DNA of 31,164 nt. It comes from CAZWUW01 sp964636895 (GTDB lineage Bacteria; Bacillota; Thermincolia; Thermincolales; CAZWUW01). The position numbers were made by a program, and so were the translations under genes. The DNA lies in assembly GCA_964636895.1 (NCBI GenBank), contig CAZWUW010000030.1, positions 1 to 31,164 on the forward strand, written 5' to 3'. Below, piece by piece: positions 16,210 through 23,995 of the stretch. Position 1 is the stretch's first letter, and each line of letters starts with the position of its first letter. A model generated the notes under the pieces. That model saw only the letters and a program-made list of their open reading frames with translations, was not told the DNA's origin and made no database searches.

Positions 16210-16249
16210 CAAATATCTTTGCCGGCCTTCAAATATCTTTGCCGGCCTT
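16210..16249. repeat. 20-bp tandem duplication across the comFA stop codon
   Basis: CAAATATCTTTGCCGGCCTT occurs twice in perfect tandem (16210-16229 and 16230-16249). On the minus strand one copy encodes the last residues of ComFA (KAGKDI). The stop codon spans the junction, and the other copy is untranslated and adjoins the comFC ribosome site. Confidence 0.9.
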
Positions 16250-18286
16250 AAGATACCCCCGCGCTGCCGCTTCCCTGTTAAGCAGACTAATCTTTTCACA
16301 GGCCCCCTGCATAGCAGGGGTAGTGCTTGCACCGACAAACAATACGTCGCCGGCCGGAAAAGCAGCAGACCTGCCGGCTCGTCCGGCCATCTGAATAAGG
16401 GTGCCTTCATCAAAAACTTTGGCAAAATCAGCATATAGCACAAGGACATGGGCATTAGCCACCGTAATACCCCGCTCCATAATTGTTGTACTGACGAGAA
16501 AAGGGAATTCACCCTGTTTAAAGGCCAGCCGTTTTTTGTCTCGCTCCGGGTCAGCGGCATAGCTGTACTGCAAAAGCGGCCGGCAGGCAGCGGACCCGGC
16601 TTGTAAAACCAGCGGCTCACCGGACCGGATTTCACGTGCCAACGCTTGCTGCAGCGCCAGCCCGGTCTCTTGGCATAATTTTACGGTAGGCACAAAAATA
16701 AAAACCTGTCCGCCGTCCCGCCGGTATCTTTCCATCAGCCAGTTGACAATGCAAGGGTTAATAACCGGCCCGCCGCTTTGTTTAATATATATCCCAGCCC
16801 CGATTATTGCCGGCTCCGGTAACGGAAACCCGTGAAAACGGGCAGGAATGGTAATTAAAAGCTTATCACCCCGCCTGGCATCAACGTATTGCCGGGAGTC
16901 AGGCGTTGCCGTCATTAGCACCGTTTTACCTTCGGGTTTACCGGCCCTGGCCAGCGTCAGGCGGAGCATGGCGCTGCCCCGGTATGGATAGGCGTCAGCT
17001 TCGTCTAGCACCACCAGGTCAAAATACCCGTTAAAACGCAGGGACTGATGGGTAGTGGCAATGAAAATATCCGCCTGCGCAAACTTTTCCGCACAGCCCC
17101 CGTACAAAATTGTCACCCCGGCGTAAGGAAAGGCTGCCTTAATCCGCGGCGCTAACTCCAGTACCACATCCCGCCTGGGAATGGCCAGCAGCACCCGGCC
17201 GCCCCGGTTTAATACTGTACGCATGGCCGGGAAAACAACCTCGGTTTTCCCCGCCCCACAAACAGCTAAAACCAAGGCTTCAGGGCGCGGGTCGGTCAGG
17301 ATAAACTCTGCCAGTTGTCGGGCAGCCGTCGCCTGAGGCGGGGTCAAGTCAAATTGCAGGCAAAAATCACCGGGGGCCGGGGGTACCGGTTCAGGCACAG
17401 TGGCACCAGGCACTACAGCGACCGCACCTGGCGATTCGGCCGGCGCGGCCAAAGCGGCCGGTGCAGCCAAAGCGGCCGACGCGGCCAAAGCGGCCGGTGC
17501 AGCCAAAGCGGCCGACGCGGCCAAAGCGGCCGGTGCAGCCAAAGCGGCCGGCGCGGCATAAACCGCCCGGCAGCCTCTAGCCTCACCCATATTAATACAG
17601 CCTTCACAATACGGACACCATTCCAAACCGCACACCGGACATGATCCGGTTTTCACCGTTTCCTGCCGCCCGCAACGGTGGCAGCGCCATTCACCGGGAC
17701 GGGTGATTTCTATGGCCGGTACTACCTGCAACCGGTTTTGCAAGGCCAGCAACTGCAGCACATCCACCGGCTCACAAAGGAATTCTATGCTCTGCTCTAC
17801 CGCCGCCCGTACCACTTCTTCGGCAAACAGCAGCCGGCCGGCAACCAGCCGCATGGCATTCTCCAAATCCGCCGGCGGCGGAAGCAAATCGGCAGGTGCC
17901 GCCACTGCAGATGCCGCCACTGCAAATGCTGCCACTGCCGGCTTGTCCGGCATAACCACGGCCACCCCCATGCGACGGAGCAATTTATTTACCGCCACCT
18001 GCTTTACCGCAACAATTTCCTTAACACTCCGTCCTTGTTCCAGCCCCCGGAACAGCCTCAACCATCTACGCCAAGCTGTATCGGCACCGTCCTCCGGCGC
18101 TCCGCTAGGCTGACTGCCTATCTTTTTCCATAAATAATGCGCCACCATCAAAGACACCGGCGGGCTTAATATCTCCAGACCCCGATAGCCCGCTGTTTGC
18201 AGAAAGGCAAAATCCAGGGCCGGGAAATGGGTATAATCTATTTTATAACCGGTTGCCTGCCAGGCCAGATACAGATAATACCGCAC
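16229..18286 (-). CDS. comFA: ComFA ATP-dependent DNA translocase/helicase with alanine-rich repeats
   Basis: ComFA is the DEAD-box-like ATPase that helps pull single-stranded DNA into the cytoplasm. The order is: an N-terminal accessory region; an AVAA repeat near 118-130; a zinc module (CHRCG, CPVCG, CPYC, CINM) near 200-235; an (A/P/S)AALAA repeat near 243-283; then helicase domains with Walker A CGAGKTE (343-349), DEAD (428-431), TATP, TTIMERGITVANA and QMAGRAGRS. Its 685 residues exceed the roughly 460 of B. subtilis ComFA, owing to the extra N-terminal region and the repeats. The GTG at 18286 is preferred because GAGGTG lies nine bases before it; another GTG at 18298 overlaps that site. 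It runs into comFC across a 20-base duplication; comFB is absent. Confidence 0.92.
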   Translation of the reverse strand: MRYYLYLAWQATGYKIDYTHFPALDFAFLQTAGYRGLEILSPPVSLMVAHYLWKKIGSQPSGAPEDGADTAWRRWLRLFRGLEQGRSVKEIVAVKQVAVNKLLRRMGVAVVMPDKPAVAAFAVAASAVAAPADLLPPPADLENAMRLVAGRLLFAEEVVRAAVEQSIEFLCEPVDVLQLLALQNRLQVVPAIEITRPGEWRCHRCGRQETVKTGSCPVCGLEWCPYCEGCINMGEARGCRAVYAAPAALAAPAALAASAALAAPAALAASAALAAPAALAAPAESPGAVAVVPGATVPEPVPPAPGDFCLQFDLTPPQATAARQLAEFILTDPRPEALVLAVCGAGKTEVVFPAMRTVLNRGGRVLLAIPRRDVVLELAPRIKAAFPYAGVTILYGGCAEKFAQADIFIATTHQSLRFNGYFDLVVLDEADAYPYRGSAMLRLTLARAGKPEGKTVLMTATPDSRQYVDARRGDKLLITIPARFHGFPLPEPAIIGAGIYIKQSGGPVINPCIVNWLMERYRRDGGQVFIFVPTVKLCQETGLALQQALAREIRSGEPLVLQAGSAACRPLLQYSYAADPERDKKRLAFKQGEFPFLVSTTIMERGITVANAHVLVLYADFAKVFDEGTLIQMAGRAGRSAAFPAGDVLFVGASTTPAMQGACEKISLLNREAAARGYLKAGKDI
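17436..17561. repeat. Coding minisatellite in comFA, seven 18-bp units
   Basis: Seven tandem 18-base units, of which the central five alternate between GCGGCCGGTGCAGCCAAA and GCGGCCGACGCGGCCAAA, making a 36-base higher-order pattern. The length is a multiple of three and encodes repeated six-residue AALAAP/AALAAS. It lies between the zinc module and the helicase core. Confidence 0.92.
17897..17941. repeat. Second in-frame repeat in comFA, three 15-bp units
   Basis: Three tandem copies of a 15-base unit of the form TGCCGCCACTGCARA encode AVAAP/S/F five-residue repeats on the minus strand, in the N-terminal region of ComFA. Confidence 0.8.
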
Positions 18287-18331
18287 AATTCCTTTCACCT
18301 CGACTTATTACGACAATCCCCCAAAGACACG

Positions 18332-18351
18332 AAAAGAGCCCCATTGGGCTC
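18332..18351 (-). terminator. Intrinsic terminator after the diguanylate cyclase gene
   Basis: On the minus strand GAGCCC, a four-base loop and GGGCTC (18351-18336) are followed by TTTT. It lies between the cyclase stop (18424) and the comFA start, so comFA-comFC probably have their own promoter, not identified. Confidence 0.75.
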
Positions 18352-18410
18352 CCGTCAAAAAGTTGCATACAAGTACTATTCGCTTAATGTCAGCAATTTC
18401 CTGCCTTGCT

Positions 18411-18430
18411 CTGCTAAATTCTGCTAAATA
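18411..18430. repeat. 10-bp tandem duplication spanning the cyclase stop codon
   Basis: CTGCTAAATT is followed directly by CTGCTAAATA (18411-18420, 18421-18430; nine of ten bases identical). The TAG stop of the diguanylate cyclase lies in the second copy. Confidence 0.75.
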
Positions 18431-20148
18431 CGTTCTTTTTCATTGCCTATAGGTATTTCCGACCACAGGGTAAACCTGTTTTTCCCGTGCTCTTTGGAGA
18501 AATAGAGCGCCCGGTCGGCGTAGTCTATAAGTTCGTCCAAATTTTTGGCATCGTGAGGGTAAGTAGCAATACCGATACTAACTGTGACATGCACTGGTAG
18601 TTTACCTTCAGCCACCATAAACTGATGGTTCGCCACGGCTGCCCGGATTCTCTCCGCCACCAGCTTCGCACTTTGACTGTCGGTTTCCGGCAAAACAATA
18701 GTAAATTCCTCACCACCGTAACGGCAAACCACATCCAAACTGCGGGTACTGTCCAGCAAAATCTGCGCCACGCAGGCCAAAGCCATATCGCCGGCTTTAT
18801 GTCCAAACTGGTCGTTAAACTTTTTGAAGAAATCCAAATCCAGCATGATGAGCGAAAAGCAGCCGCCGTAACGCTTGGTCCGCTCCAGTTCCTCTTCCGC
18901 CCGCTTGTAAAACTGCCGGTGGTTATTAACCTTAGTGAGACCGTCGGTAATAGCCAGCTTTTCTATTTTCTTATATAGCAAGGAATTAGCCATGGCCACG
19001 GCCGCCTGTCCGCCGAGAATGGTAAGAATCTGCATCTGTTTTGGCCCAAAAGCATTAGGTTCCTTTTTCCCAATGGTCATCACACCAATAATCTTGTTAT
19101 CCACCAACAAGGGCACCACCAGCAGGGAACGCAGGAACTGATTGATCCCCGGCATGACCCGCAGCTGCTGATCTTTTTTCGAATCAAACACCATTTGCGG
19201 CTTGCCGGATTTGGCGGCTATGCCAACCACACCTTCGCCCAAAGGAAAATATATTTTTTTCAGCTGTTCTGCAAAGGGGCTGCGAATAGCTGCCGGCATC
19301 AGAATCTGTTCGTCTTCATGCCATAAATAAATAATGCCGGTATGGTAATTGACTACCCGTCTGGTTTCAGACAAAATCAGGCTTAACGTATTGGACATGT
19401 CCAGGCTGGCCCCCAGACTCTGCGCCACTTCATACAGTACAGACAATTCCTTGGTAGCCAGGTCCAGTTTTATATACATATTTAAGAGGAACTTTAGTGT
19501 TAATACCGGCAGAAACAGTAATACCGCGCCCAGCAAGCCGGTTTTAATATAAATCAGAAACATCAGCAGGCCAATCGGGGTTGCAAACAAATAGGTGAAA
19601 AAATCCCATTTCAGGGCCGCCCCCCAGTTGCTCCAGGCTTGATAACGGTAGGAAGGCCAGAGAAATAAAGTCACCAGCAGGTGATTTGCCGCAAAATAAA
19701 TAAGCACAAATAACAACAGCGGTAAAATATTGGCTGTCGACAATTTGTTGGCAGACAGGCCGCCGGCGGCATAATAAACATATGCCGCACCAACTGCGGA
19801 AATAGTATATTGCGCCCCATTAAACAGCGTGGTGCGGAACTGACCATCCCGGCTGAAAACAGTATTACCGATTAGGGCGGCCAGGACACTGATCATCACT
19901 GTAGACGTGGTATCAAACAATAAAAAAGACGTCAGCACGACCGCAAAGCCCATGGAAAGACTGCCCTGGGGCAAAGAGACGACAAACCACTCGGCCAGGA
20001 TACCCATGCAAATAAACAAGACAAGTTGACGCCATAAATCAATATCCGGGGGTTGCAAGCGCAAAAGCCCCACCAGCATACCGTAGCCGGTAGCAATTAG
20101 CAACCAGACATATAGCCCGTGCAGGAAACTTTTCCGGGCTCTGCTCAT
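18424..20148 (-). CDS. Membrane diguanylate cyclase, 7TM-type sensor + GAF + GGDEF
   Basis: A 574-residue enzyme that should make cyclic di-GMP from two GTP. Residues 1-230 hold about seven hydrophobic helices (a MASE-like integral sensor), followed by a short coiled linker. Residues 245-390 form a GAF domain (LYEVAQSLGASLDMSNTLSLIL, PLGEGVVGIAAKSGKP, RSLLVVPLLVDNKIIGVMTI). Residues 395-565 form a GGDEF domain (ITDGLTKVNNHRQF, LDLDFFKKFNDQFGH). The active-site loop is GGEEF (about 478-482), and an RSLD inhibitory I-site lies five residues before it, so both catalysis and product inhibition look intact. The start at 20148 follows GGGGGTG by six bases. It lies just after the Tad pilus locus, which begins with a c-di-GMP riboswitch. 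A structured leader with Spo0A-like boxes precedes it. Confidence 0.93.
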   Translation of the reverse strand: MSRARKSFLHGLYVWLLIATGYGMLVGLLRLQPPDIDLWRQLVLFICMGILAEWFVVSLPQGSLSMGFAVVLTSFLLFDTTSTVMISVLAALIGNTVFSRDGQFRTTLFNGAQYTISAVGAAYVYYAAGGLSANKLSTANILPLLLFVLIYFAANHLLVTLFLWPSYRYQAWSNWGAALKWDFFTYLFATPIGLLMFLIYIKTGLLGAVLLFLPVLTLKFLLNMYIKLDLATKELSVLYEVAQSLGASLDMSNTLSLILSETRRVVNYHTGIIYLWHEDEQILMPAAIRSPFAEQLKKIYFPLGEGVVGIAAKSGKPQMVFDSKKDQQLRVMPGINQFLRSLLVVPLLVDNKIIGVMTIGKKEPNAFGPKQMQILTILGGQAAVAMANSLLYKKIEKLAITDGLTKVNNHRQFYKRAEEELERTKRYGGCFSLIMLDLDFFKKFNDQFGHKAGDMALACVAQILLDSTRSLDVVCRYGGEEFTIVLPETDSQSAKLVAERIRAAVANHQFMVAEGKLPVHVTVSIGIATYPHDAKNLDELIDYADRALYFSKEHGKNRFTLWSEIPIGNEKERI

Positions 20149-20172
20149 CCCCATCACCCCCAAAAATTCCTA

Positions 20173-20253
20173 TTCGACATTACTCTTTTTATTCCCTGCA
20201 AAAATGCCATAAAAAGACATTCTGCAGGGAATGCCGCGGTTCTATATGTCGAA
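20173..20253. promoter_or_regulatory. Palindromic leader with two Spo0A-like boxes upstream of the cyclase
   Basis: Two nested inverted repeats make an 81-base imperfect palindrome. The outer arms are TTCGACAT / ATGTCGAA (20173-20180, 20246-20253) and the inner arms ATTCCCTGCA / TGCAGGGAAT (20191-20200, 20223-20232). Each half therefore reads TGCAGGGAAT, 10 or 13 bases, ATGTCGAA, on opposite strands. TGTCGAA is the Spo0A box consensus. The element sits 25 bases before the cyclase start. It could act as DNA (a paired operator) or as folded RNA. Confidence 0.6.
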
Positions 20254-20300
20254 AAACCAAAGGGACCAACGGCAGAAAAAATTATCCGGCCATTGGTCCC
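20252..20300 (-). terminator. Terminator at the end of the Tad/DUF192 operon
   Basis: On the minus strand, directly after the DUF192 stop, a 12-bp stem with one mismatch (20300-20289 with 20273-20262; GGGACCAA/TTGGTCCC core) is followed by TTTGGTTTTT. This makes a reasonable intrinsic terminator that would separate the pilus operon from the diguanylate cyclase gene. Confidence 0.7.
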
Positions 20301-20301
20301 A

Positions 20302-20646
20302 TTACTCGGCAATTTCAAGCATATCCCCCACCAGCGTGCCGCTATGCTGCAGGATGCCGGCTGGCAGTTCCACCACCTTTACAGCGCCTTTAACCCGGGC
20401 CGAAAAACGAAAAGGCGGCATAGCGTGACAAACCTGCAAAACACGGCCATAGTCATTAATAAAAACTGCGTCCATGGCAAATCTCATGAAACAGGTATGA
20501 ATAGCATTACAGGGCGTTAACACCAAGGCCTCGCCGGGCTTTAGGCTCTTTTTGCCCAACAGGCCCTTCAATCTGGCCCACCAGGTAGCCGCCAGTCGTG
20601 CTTCCCTGGCCAGGGCCACCCCTCTGGTGCGGTTTATTATGTACAC
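20302..20646 (-). CDS. DUF192 family protein
   Basis: A 114-residue DUF192 protein. Seen: a start VYIINRTRGVALAREARLA, ATWWARLKGLLGKKSLKPGEALVLTPC, the family core NAIHTCFMRFAMDAVFIN, and VVELPAGILQHSGTLVGD. The GTG at 20646 follows GAGGTG by six bases; an upstream GTG at 20655 overlaps that site. DUF192 has no agreed biochemical role but is often encoded at the end of tad/type II secretion-like clusters in Firmicutes and elsewhere. It begins 15 bases after tadC and is the last gene before a terminator. In this copy there is no obvious lipobox or signal peptide, so it is probably cytoplasmic. Confidence 0.85.
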   Translation of the reverse strand: MYIINRTRGVALAREARLAATWWARLKGLLGKKSLKPGEALVLTPCNAIHTCFMRFAMDAVFINDYGRVLQVCHAMPPFRFSARVKGAVKVVELPAGILQHSGTLVGDMLEIAE

Positions 20647-20661
20647 ATTTAACACCTCATA

Positions 20662-21582
20662 CTAAAAGTTTTCCATTATCTGAATTGCCGCCGGACCAAG
20701 TACAACTATAAAAATAGTCGGGAAAATAAACAGTACAAGCGGTATGAGCATTTTAACCGGCGCCTTCATAGCCTTCTCTTCCGCCCGTTGCCGCCTTTTG
20801 GTGCGCATTTGCTCTGATTGCAGGCGCAGCACGTTGCCAATGCTTACACCTAACTGGTCGGCTTGAATGACGGCACCGGTAAATGCCACCACATCGTCAA
20901 CACCGCAACGGTGGCCCAAATCCCGTAAAGCGTCCCGGCGCGGTTTACCCATTTTAATCTCCTGCAGCAACCGGGCAAACTCGGCGGACAGCACGCCTTT
21001 AATTTTTTCCACCACCTTAACCAGCGCCGCATCAAAACCAAGCCCGGCTTCCACACTGACAGTAAGCAAGTCCAGCACATCAGGCAGGCTGTCCTGGATT
21101 TCCTCCTGCCTGGCCGCCGCCCTTATTTTCAGATAATACTCCGGCAAAAAGAATCCTGCTCCTGCCGCTATGGCCATCCCGCCCAGACCGCCGGCCGGCC
21201 CCCAGCCAAAAGGCAGCATCATTAACAAAATAACCGCCACCGGAAAAACTAAAGTAGTCCCGTACTGAATGGCTAAAAATTCATGGGCCGTCAAATCCCC
21301 GGGATTACCGGCCATAAGCAGCTTTTTCTGCAGACTTACCCTTTTTTTGGCCGGCATAGCCCGTCCGACAGCGGCCGCCAGTTTATTTAACAGTGGCCGA
21401 ATAATCCGCTCAACAAAGGATTTGCTTAATTCATCATCAAGTCCCGGCTTCCGGTTTAGACTGCTGGTAATTTCCTGCATGCGCCGGGCAATCACCAGCC
21501 GCTCGCCGTAAACAGTGGTATATACGCCTAACGTGGCCAGCACGATGGTTAAAAAAGCCAGTACGGTGATAACGTAAACCAT
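20662..21582 (-). CDS. tadC: Tad pilus inner-membrane platform protein TadC
   Basis: A type II secretion F-domain protein, 306 residues, which with TadB forms the membrane platform on which the TadA ATPase acts. One hydrophobic segment is at the start (VYVITVLAFLTIVLATLGVY), a pair in the middle (around ILLMMLPFGWGPAGGLGG), and one at the end (MLIPLVLFIFPTIFIVVLGP). The T2SSF domain lies between the last two: DVLDLLTVSVEAGLGFDAAL, MGKPRRDALRDLGHRCGVDDVVAFTGAVIQADQLG. The ATG at 21582 follows GGAGAGG; the longer TTG start has no room for a ribosome site. It begins about 19 bases after tadB stops. Confidence 0.93.
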   Translation of the reverse strand: MVYVITVLAFLTIVLATLGVYTTVYGERLVIARRMQEITSSLNRKPGLDDELSKSFVERIIRPLLNKLAAAVGRAMPAKKRVSLQKKLLMAGNPGDLTAHEFLAIQYGTTLVFPVAVILLMMLPFGWGPAGGLGGMAIAAGAGFFLPEYYLKIRAAARQEEIQDSLPDVLDLLTVSVEAGLGFDAALVKVVEKIKGVLSAEFARLLQEIKMGKPRRDALRDLGHRCGVDDVVAFTGAVIQADQLGVSIGNVLRLQSEQMRTKRRQRAEEKAMKAPVKMLIPLVLFIFPTIFIVVLGPAAIQIMENF

Positions 21583-21601
21583 GGACAACCTCTCCTTTCG
21601 G

Positions 21602-22576
21602 CTATATTTTGATATCCACGGTTTTTTTAATCAGGGCGATGCCTATTAGTTGAGAAATCGCGCCCGCAAAAAGCATCGCCAGGCCTGTGGAATTATTAAA
21701 AAGCTGACCAATATACGCCGGATTAATTAGCGCCAGCACCAGGCCGATAACTACCGGCAGCGCCCCCACCACCATACCGGAAATCCGCCCCTGGGCAGTA
21801 AGGGTTTTAATCTCCCCTTTTATTCTGATTCTTTCCCTGATTGTATGTGAAATATTGTCCAGCACCTCAGCCAGGTTGCCGCCCACCTGCCGTTGAATCA
21901 TTACTGCCGTCAGCACCAGATCCAGGTCATCGCTCTGGATCCGGTTAGTGATATTTTGAAGCGCCTCTTCTGTAGGCGTACCCAGGTTCATTTCCCGCAG
22001 GGTGCGGGAAAACTCATCGGCAATGGGCGCCGGCATTTCTTTGGCTACCATTTCCATAGCCTGAATAAAACTAAACCCGGCCCGCAGGGAGTTGGCCATT
22101 ACTACCAGGGCATCGCAAATCTGGCTATTAAATTTTTGCACCCTTTTGTGCCTGGCTCTTTTCACCACAAAACGCGGCCCGACATAACCGGCAACAGCGC
22201 CCAGCCAGGCAAGCACAGCGTTACCGGTAAGAACAAGCAATAATAAGCCGCCGCCGGCCATGGCCAGCACATTAATCATAATAAATTCCTGACCCCGCAA
22301 AGGGATATCTGCCCTGATGAGTTCCATTTCCATAGCTCTGGTGTAGCTTTTGGCAGCAAAAACCTGGCTGGCCTCCTGAAACAACTCTTTCCAATCCAGC
22401 TTTTTGGCCGCCTTTTTTTCCGCCCTGACAGCGGCTTCCCCTTCATGCAGCCGGACCGTATATTGCTGCATCCGTTGCTCAATAATCTGCCGCTGCTTAG
22501 TAAAGGTCAGATACAGGCCATAAACCGCCAGGCAGAAAGTAATGAAAAAAAGGAAAAGAATTATGGATGGCATCAT
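21602..22576 (-). CDS. tadB: Tad pilus inner-membrane platform protein TadB
   Basis: A 324-residue type II secretion F-domain protein. The N-terminal helix (IILFLFFITFCLAVYGLYL) is followed by a basic cytoplasmic stretch (AEKKAAKKLDWKELF), two hydrophobic segments around 110-135, and the T2SSF domain with LVVMANSLRAGFSFIQAMEMVAKEMP, LGTPTEEALQNITNR and VLTAVMIQRQVGGNLAEVLDNISHTIRER. Two C-terminal helices close it. It is distinguished from TadC by the GGNLAEVLDNIS and GEIKTLTAQGRISG motifs typical of TadB. GGGGG is six bases before the first ATG. It sits between tadA and tadC in the usual order. Confidence 0.93.
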   Translation of the reverse strand: MMPSIILFLFFITFCLAVYGLYLTFTKQRQIIEQRMQQYTVRLHEGEAAVRAEKKAAKKLDWKELFQEASQVFAAKSYTRAMEMELIRADIPLRGQEFIMINVLAMAGGGLLLLVLTGNAVLAWLGAVAGYVGPRFVVKRARHKRVQKFNSQICDALVVMANSLRAGFSFIQAMEMVAKEMPAPIADEFSRTLREMNLGTPTEEALQNITNRIQSDDLDLVLTAVMIQRQVGGNLAEVLDNISHTIRERIRIKGEIKTLTAQGRISGMVVGALPVVIGLVLALINPAYIGQLFNNSTGLAMLFAGAISQLIGIALIKKTVDIKI

Positions 22577-22593
22577 TTTTTACCCCCTAACGC

Positions 22594-23961
22594 TTAGGTG
22601 CCCAAAAAAACCTCGTCCGGTATTTTGATGCCGGCGGCCTCAATTTTGCTGATAAACTTAGGCCTGATACCGCTGGTTTTTAACTGGCCAATGATTTTAC
22701 CGTGGTCGTCCACGCCTTTTTGTTCAAAAACAAAAATATCCTGCAATACAATGGTGTCCCCTTCCAAACCCAGCACCTCGGTAATATTAACGATTTTCCG
22801 GCTGCCGTCCCGGAGCCGGTTTTGCTGTACAATCACATCTACTGCGGCCGCTATTTGCTCCCTGATGGCCCGGACCGGCAATTCCATGCCGGCCATCAGC
22901 ACCATAGTCTCCAGCCGGGAAAGCATATCCCGCGGAGTATTGGCATGTCCGGTGGTGAGGGAGCCGTCATGACCGGTATTCATGGCCTGCAGCATATCCA
23001 GCGCCTCGCCGCTGCGCACCTCACCTACCACAATCCTGTCCGGCCGCATGCGCAGCGAGTTACGCACCAGGTCCCGCATGGTAATGGCACCCTTGCCTTC
23101 TATGTTTGGCGGGCGGGTTTCCAAAGTAACTACGTGTTCCTGCCGCAGCTGCAGTTCCGCCGCATCCTCGATGGTCACAATCCGTTCATCGTTAGGAATA
23201 AAAGCTGAAAGTACATTCAGCGTGGTAGTTTTACCTGAGCCGGTACCTCCCGAGACTACAACATTTAGTTTGCCTTTTACACAGGCCTCCAGAAACTTAG
23301 CCATACCGGGGGTCAGCGAACCAAAGCGAATCAGGTCTTCAATGGTCAGCGGGTCCTTGGAAAATTTTCGGATGGTGATAGACGGGCCTTTTAGGGCCAA
23401 AGGCGGGATAATGGCATTTACCCTGGAGCCGTCCGGCAGCCGGGCATCCACCATCGGCATACTTTCATCAATGCGCCGGCCCAGCGGGGCCACAATTTTT
23501 TCGATAATATGCAATACATGGTCATCGTCACGAAACGTAATCTCAGTCAACTGCAGCTTCCCTTTACGTTCTACATAAACCTGGCTCGGACTGTTAACCA
23601 TAATTTCGGAAACGGTGGTGTCATGAATCAGGGGATTGATCGGGCCAAAACCAATTACTTCGTCAATTATTTCCGAAATGATTCTTAACCGGTCGGCACG
23701 GGGGATAAATCCGGCCTCCTTGTCAATCAGGGGGTTAACCAGTTCCTCAATTTCTTCCGCCAGCTTATCATTACTGATATTTTCGGGGGTCTCGCCCCGC
23801 AGGATTTCTTCATCTAACTCCTCAATGACCTGCATATGAATTTTAATTTTGAGGTCCCGGTACGGGTCTTTATTAACCTTCGACACCGTCATGGCTTCAA
23901 TCTGCTCCTGCCCCTCCGGACTGCCGACCTTCTCCTTTTCCAGCCGCTTTAAAAGCGACAT
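22594..23961 (-). CDS. tadA: Tad pilus assembly ATPase TadA/CpaF
   Basis: The hexameric secretion ATPase that drives Flp pilus extension (and, in this family, possibly retraction). It is 455 residues with an N-terminal CpaF domain (ISEIIDEVIGFGPINPLI, SEIMVNSPSQVYVERKGKL). The Walker A GGTGSGKT is at 238-245, the ASP box is in IVTIEDAAELQL, Walker B in RPDRIVVGEVRSGEALDML, and the His box in GHDGSLTTGHANTPRDMLSRLE. GAGGTG lies about seven bases before the ATG. No residue appears missing. It follows tadZ/cpaE by about 34 bases and precedes tadB by 17, so it is part of one operon. Confidence 0.96.
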   Translation of the reverse strand: MSLLKRLEKEKVGSPEGQEQIEAMTVSKVNKDPYRDLKIKIHMQVIEELDEEILRGETPENISNDKLAEEIEELVNPLIDKEAGFIPRADRLRIISEIIDEVIGFGPINPLIHDTTVSEIMVNSPSQVYVERKGKLQLTEITFRDDDHVLHIIEKIVAPLGRRIDESMPMVDARLPDGSRVNAIIPPLALKGPSITIRKFSKDPLTIEDLIRFGSLTPGMAKFLEACVKGKLNVVVSGGTGSGKTTTLNVLSAFIPNDERIVTIEDAAELQLRQEHVVTLETRPPNIEGKGAITMRDLVRNSLRMRPDRIVVGEVRSGEALDMLQAMNTGHDGSLTTGHANTPRDMLSRLETMVLMAGMELPVRAIREQIAAAVDVIVQQNRLRDGSRKIVNITEVLGLEGDTIVLQDIFVFEQKGVDDHGKIIGQLKTSGIRPKFISKIEAAGIKIPDEVFLGT

Positions 23962-23995
23962 AGCGCTTCACCTCACCCCAAAAAATAGCTTCCGG

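Noticed and set aside
16204..16635. 143-residue minus-strand frame overlapping the end of comFA
   Set aside because: It is an alternative frame inside comFA with Arg/Pro-rich low-quality sequence and no family features.
17436..17561. CRISPR-like array
   Set aside because: Units are contiguous 18-mers with no spacers, in frame within comFA.
17315..17644. Open frames on both strands over the comFA minisatellite (RSGRCSQSGRRGQ-like and PLWLHRPLWPRR-like repeats)
   Set aside because: They exist only because an 18-bp repeat without stops is open in several frames. The ComFA frame continues through conserved helicase motifs on both sides.
20173..20300. A c-di-GMP riboswitch in front of the diguanylate cyclase
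   Set aside because: The leader folds into nested hairpins but lacks every GEMM-I landmark (GAAA tetraloop stem, CGCAAAGC, GGTCTA) that is present before flp.
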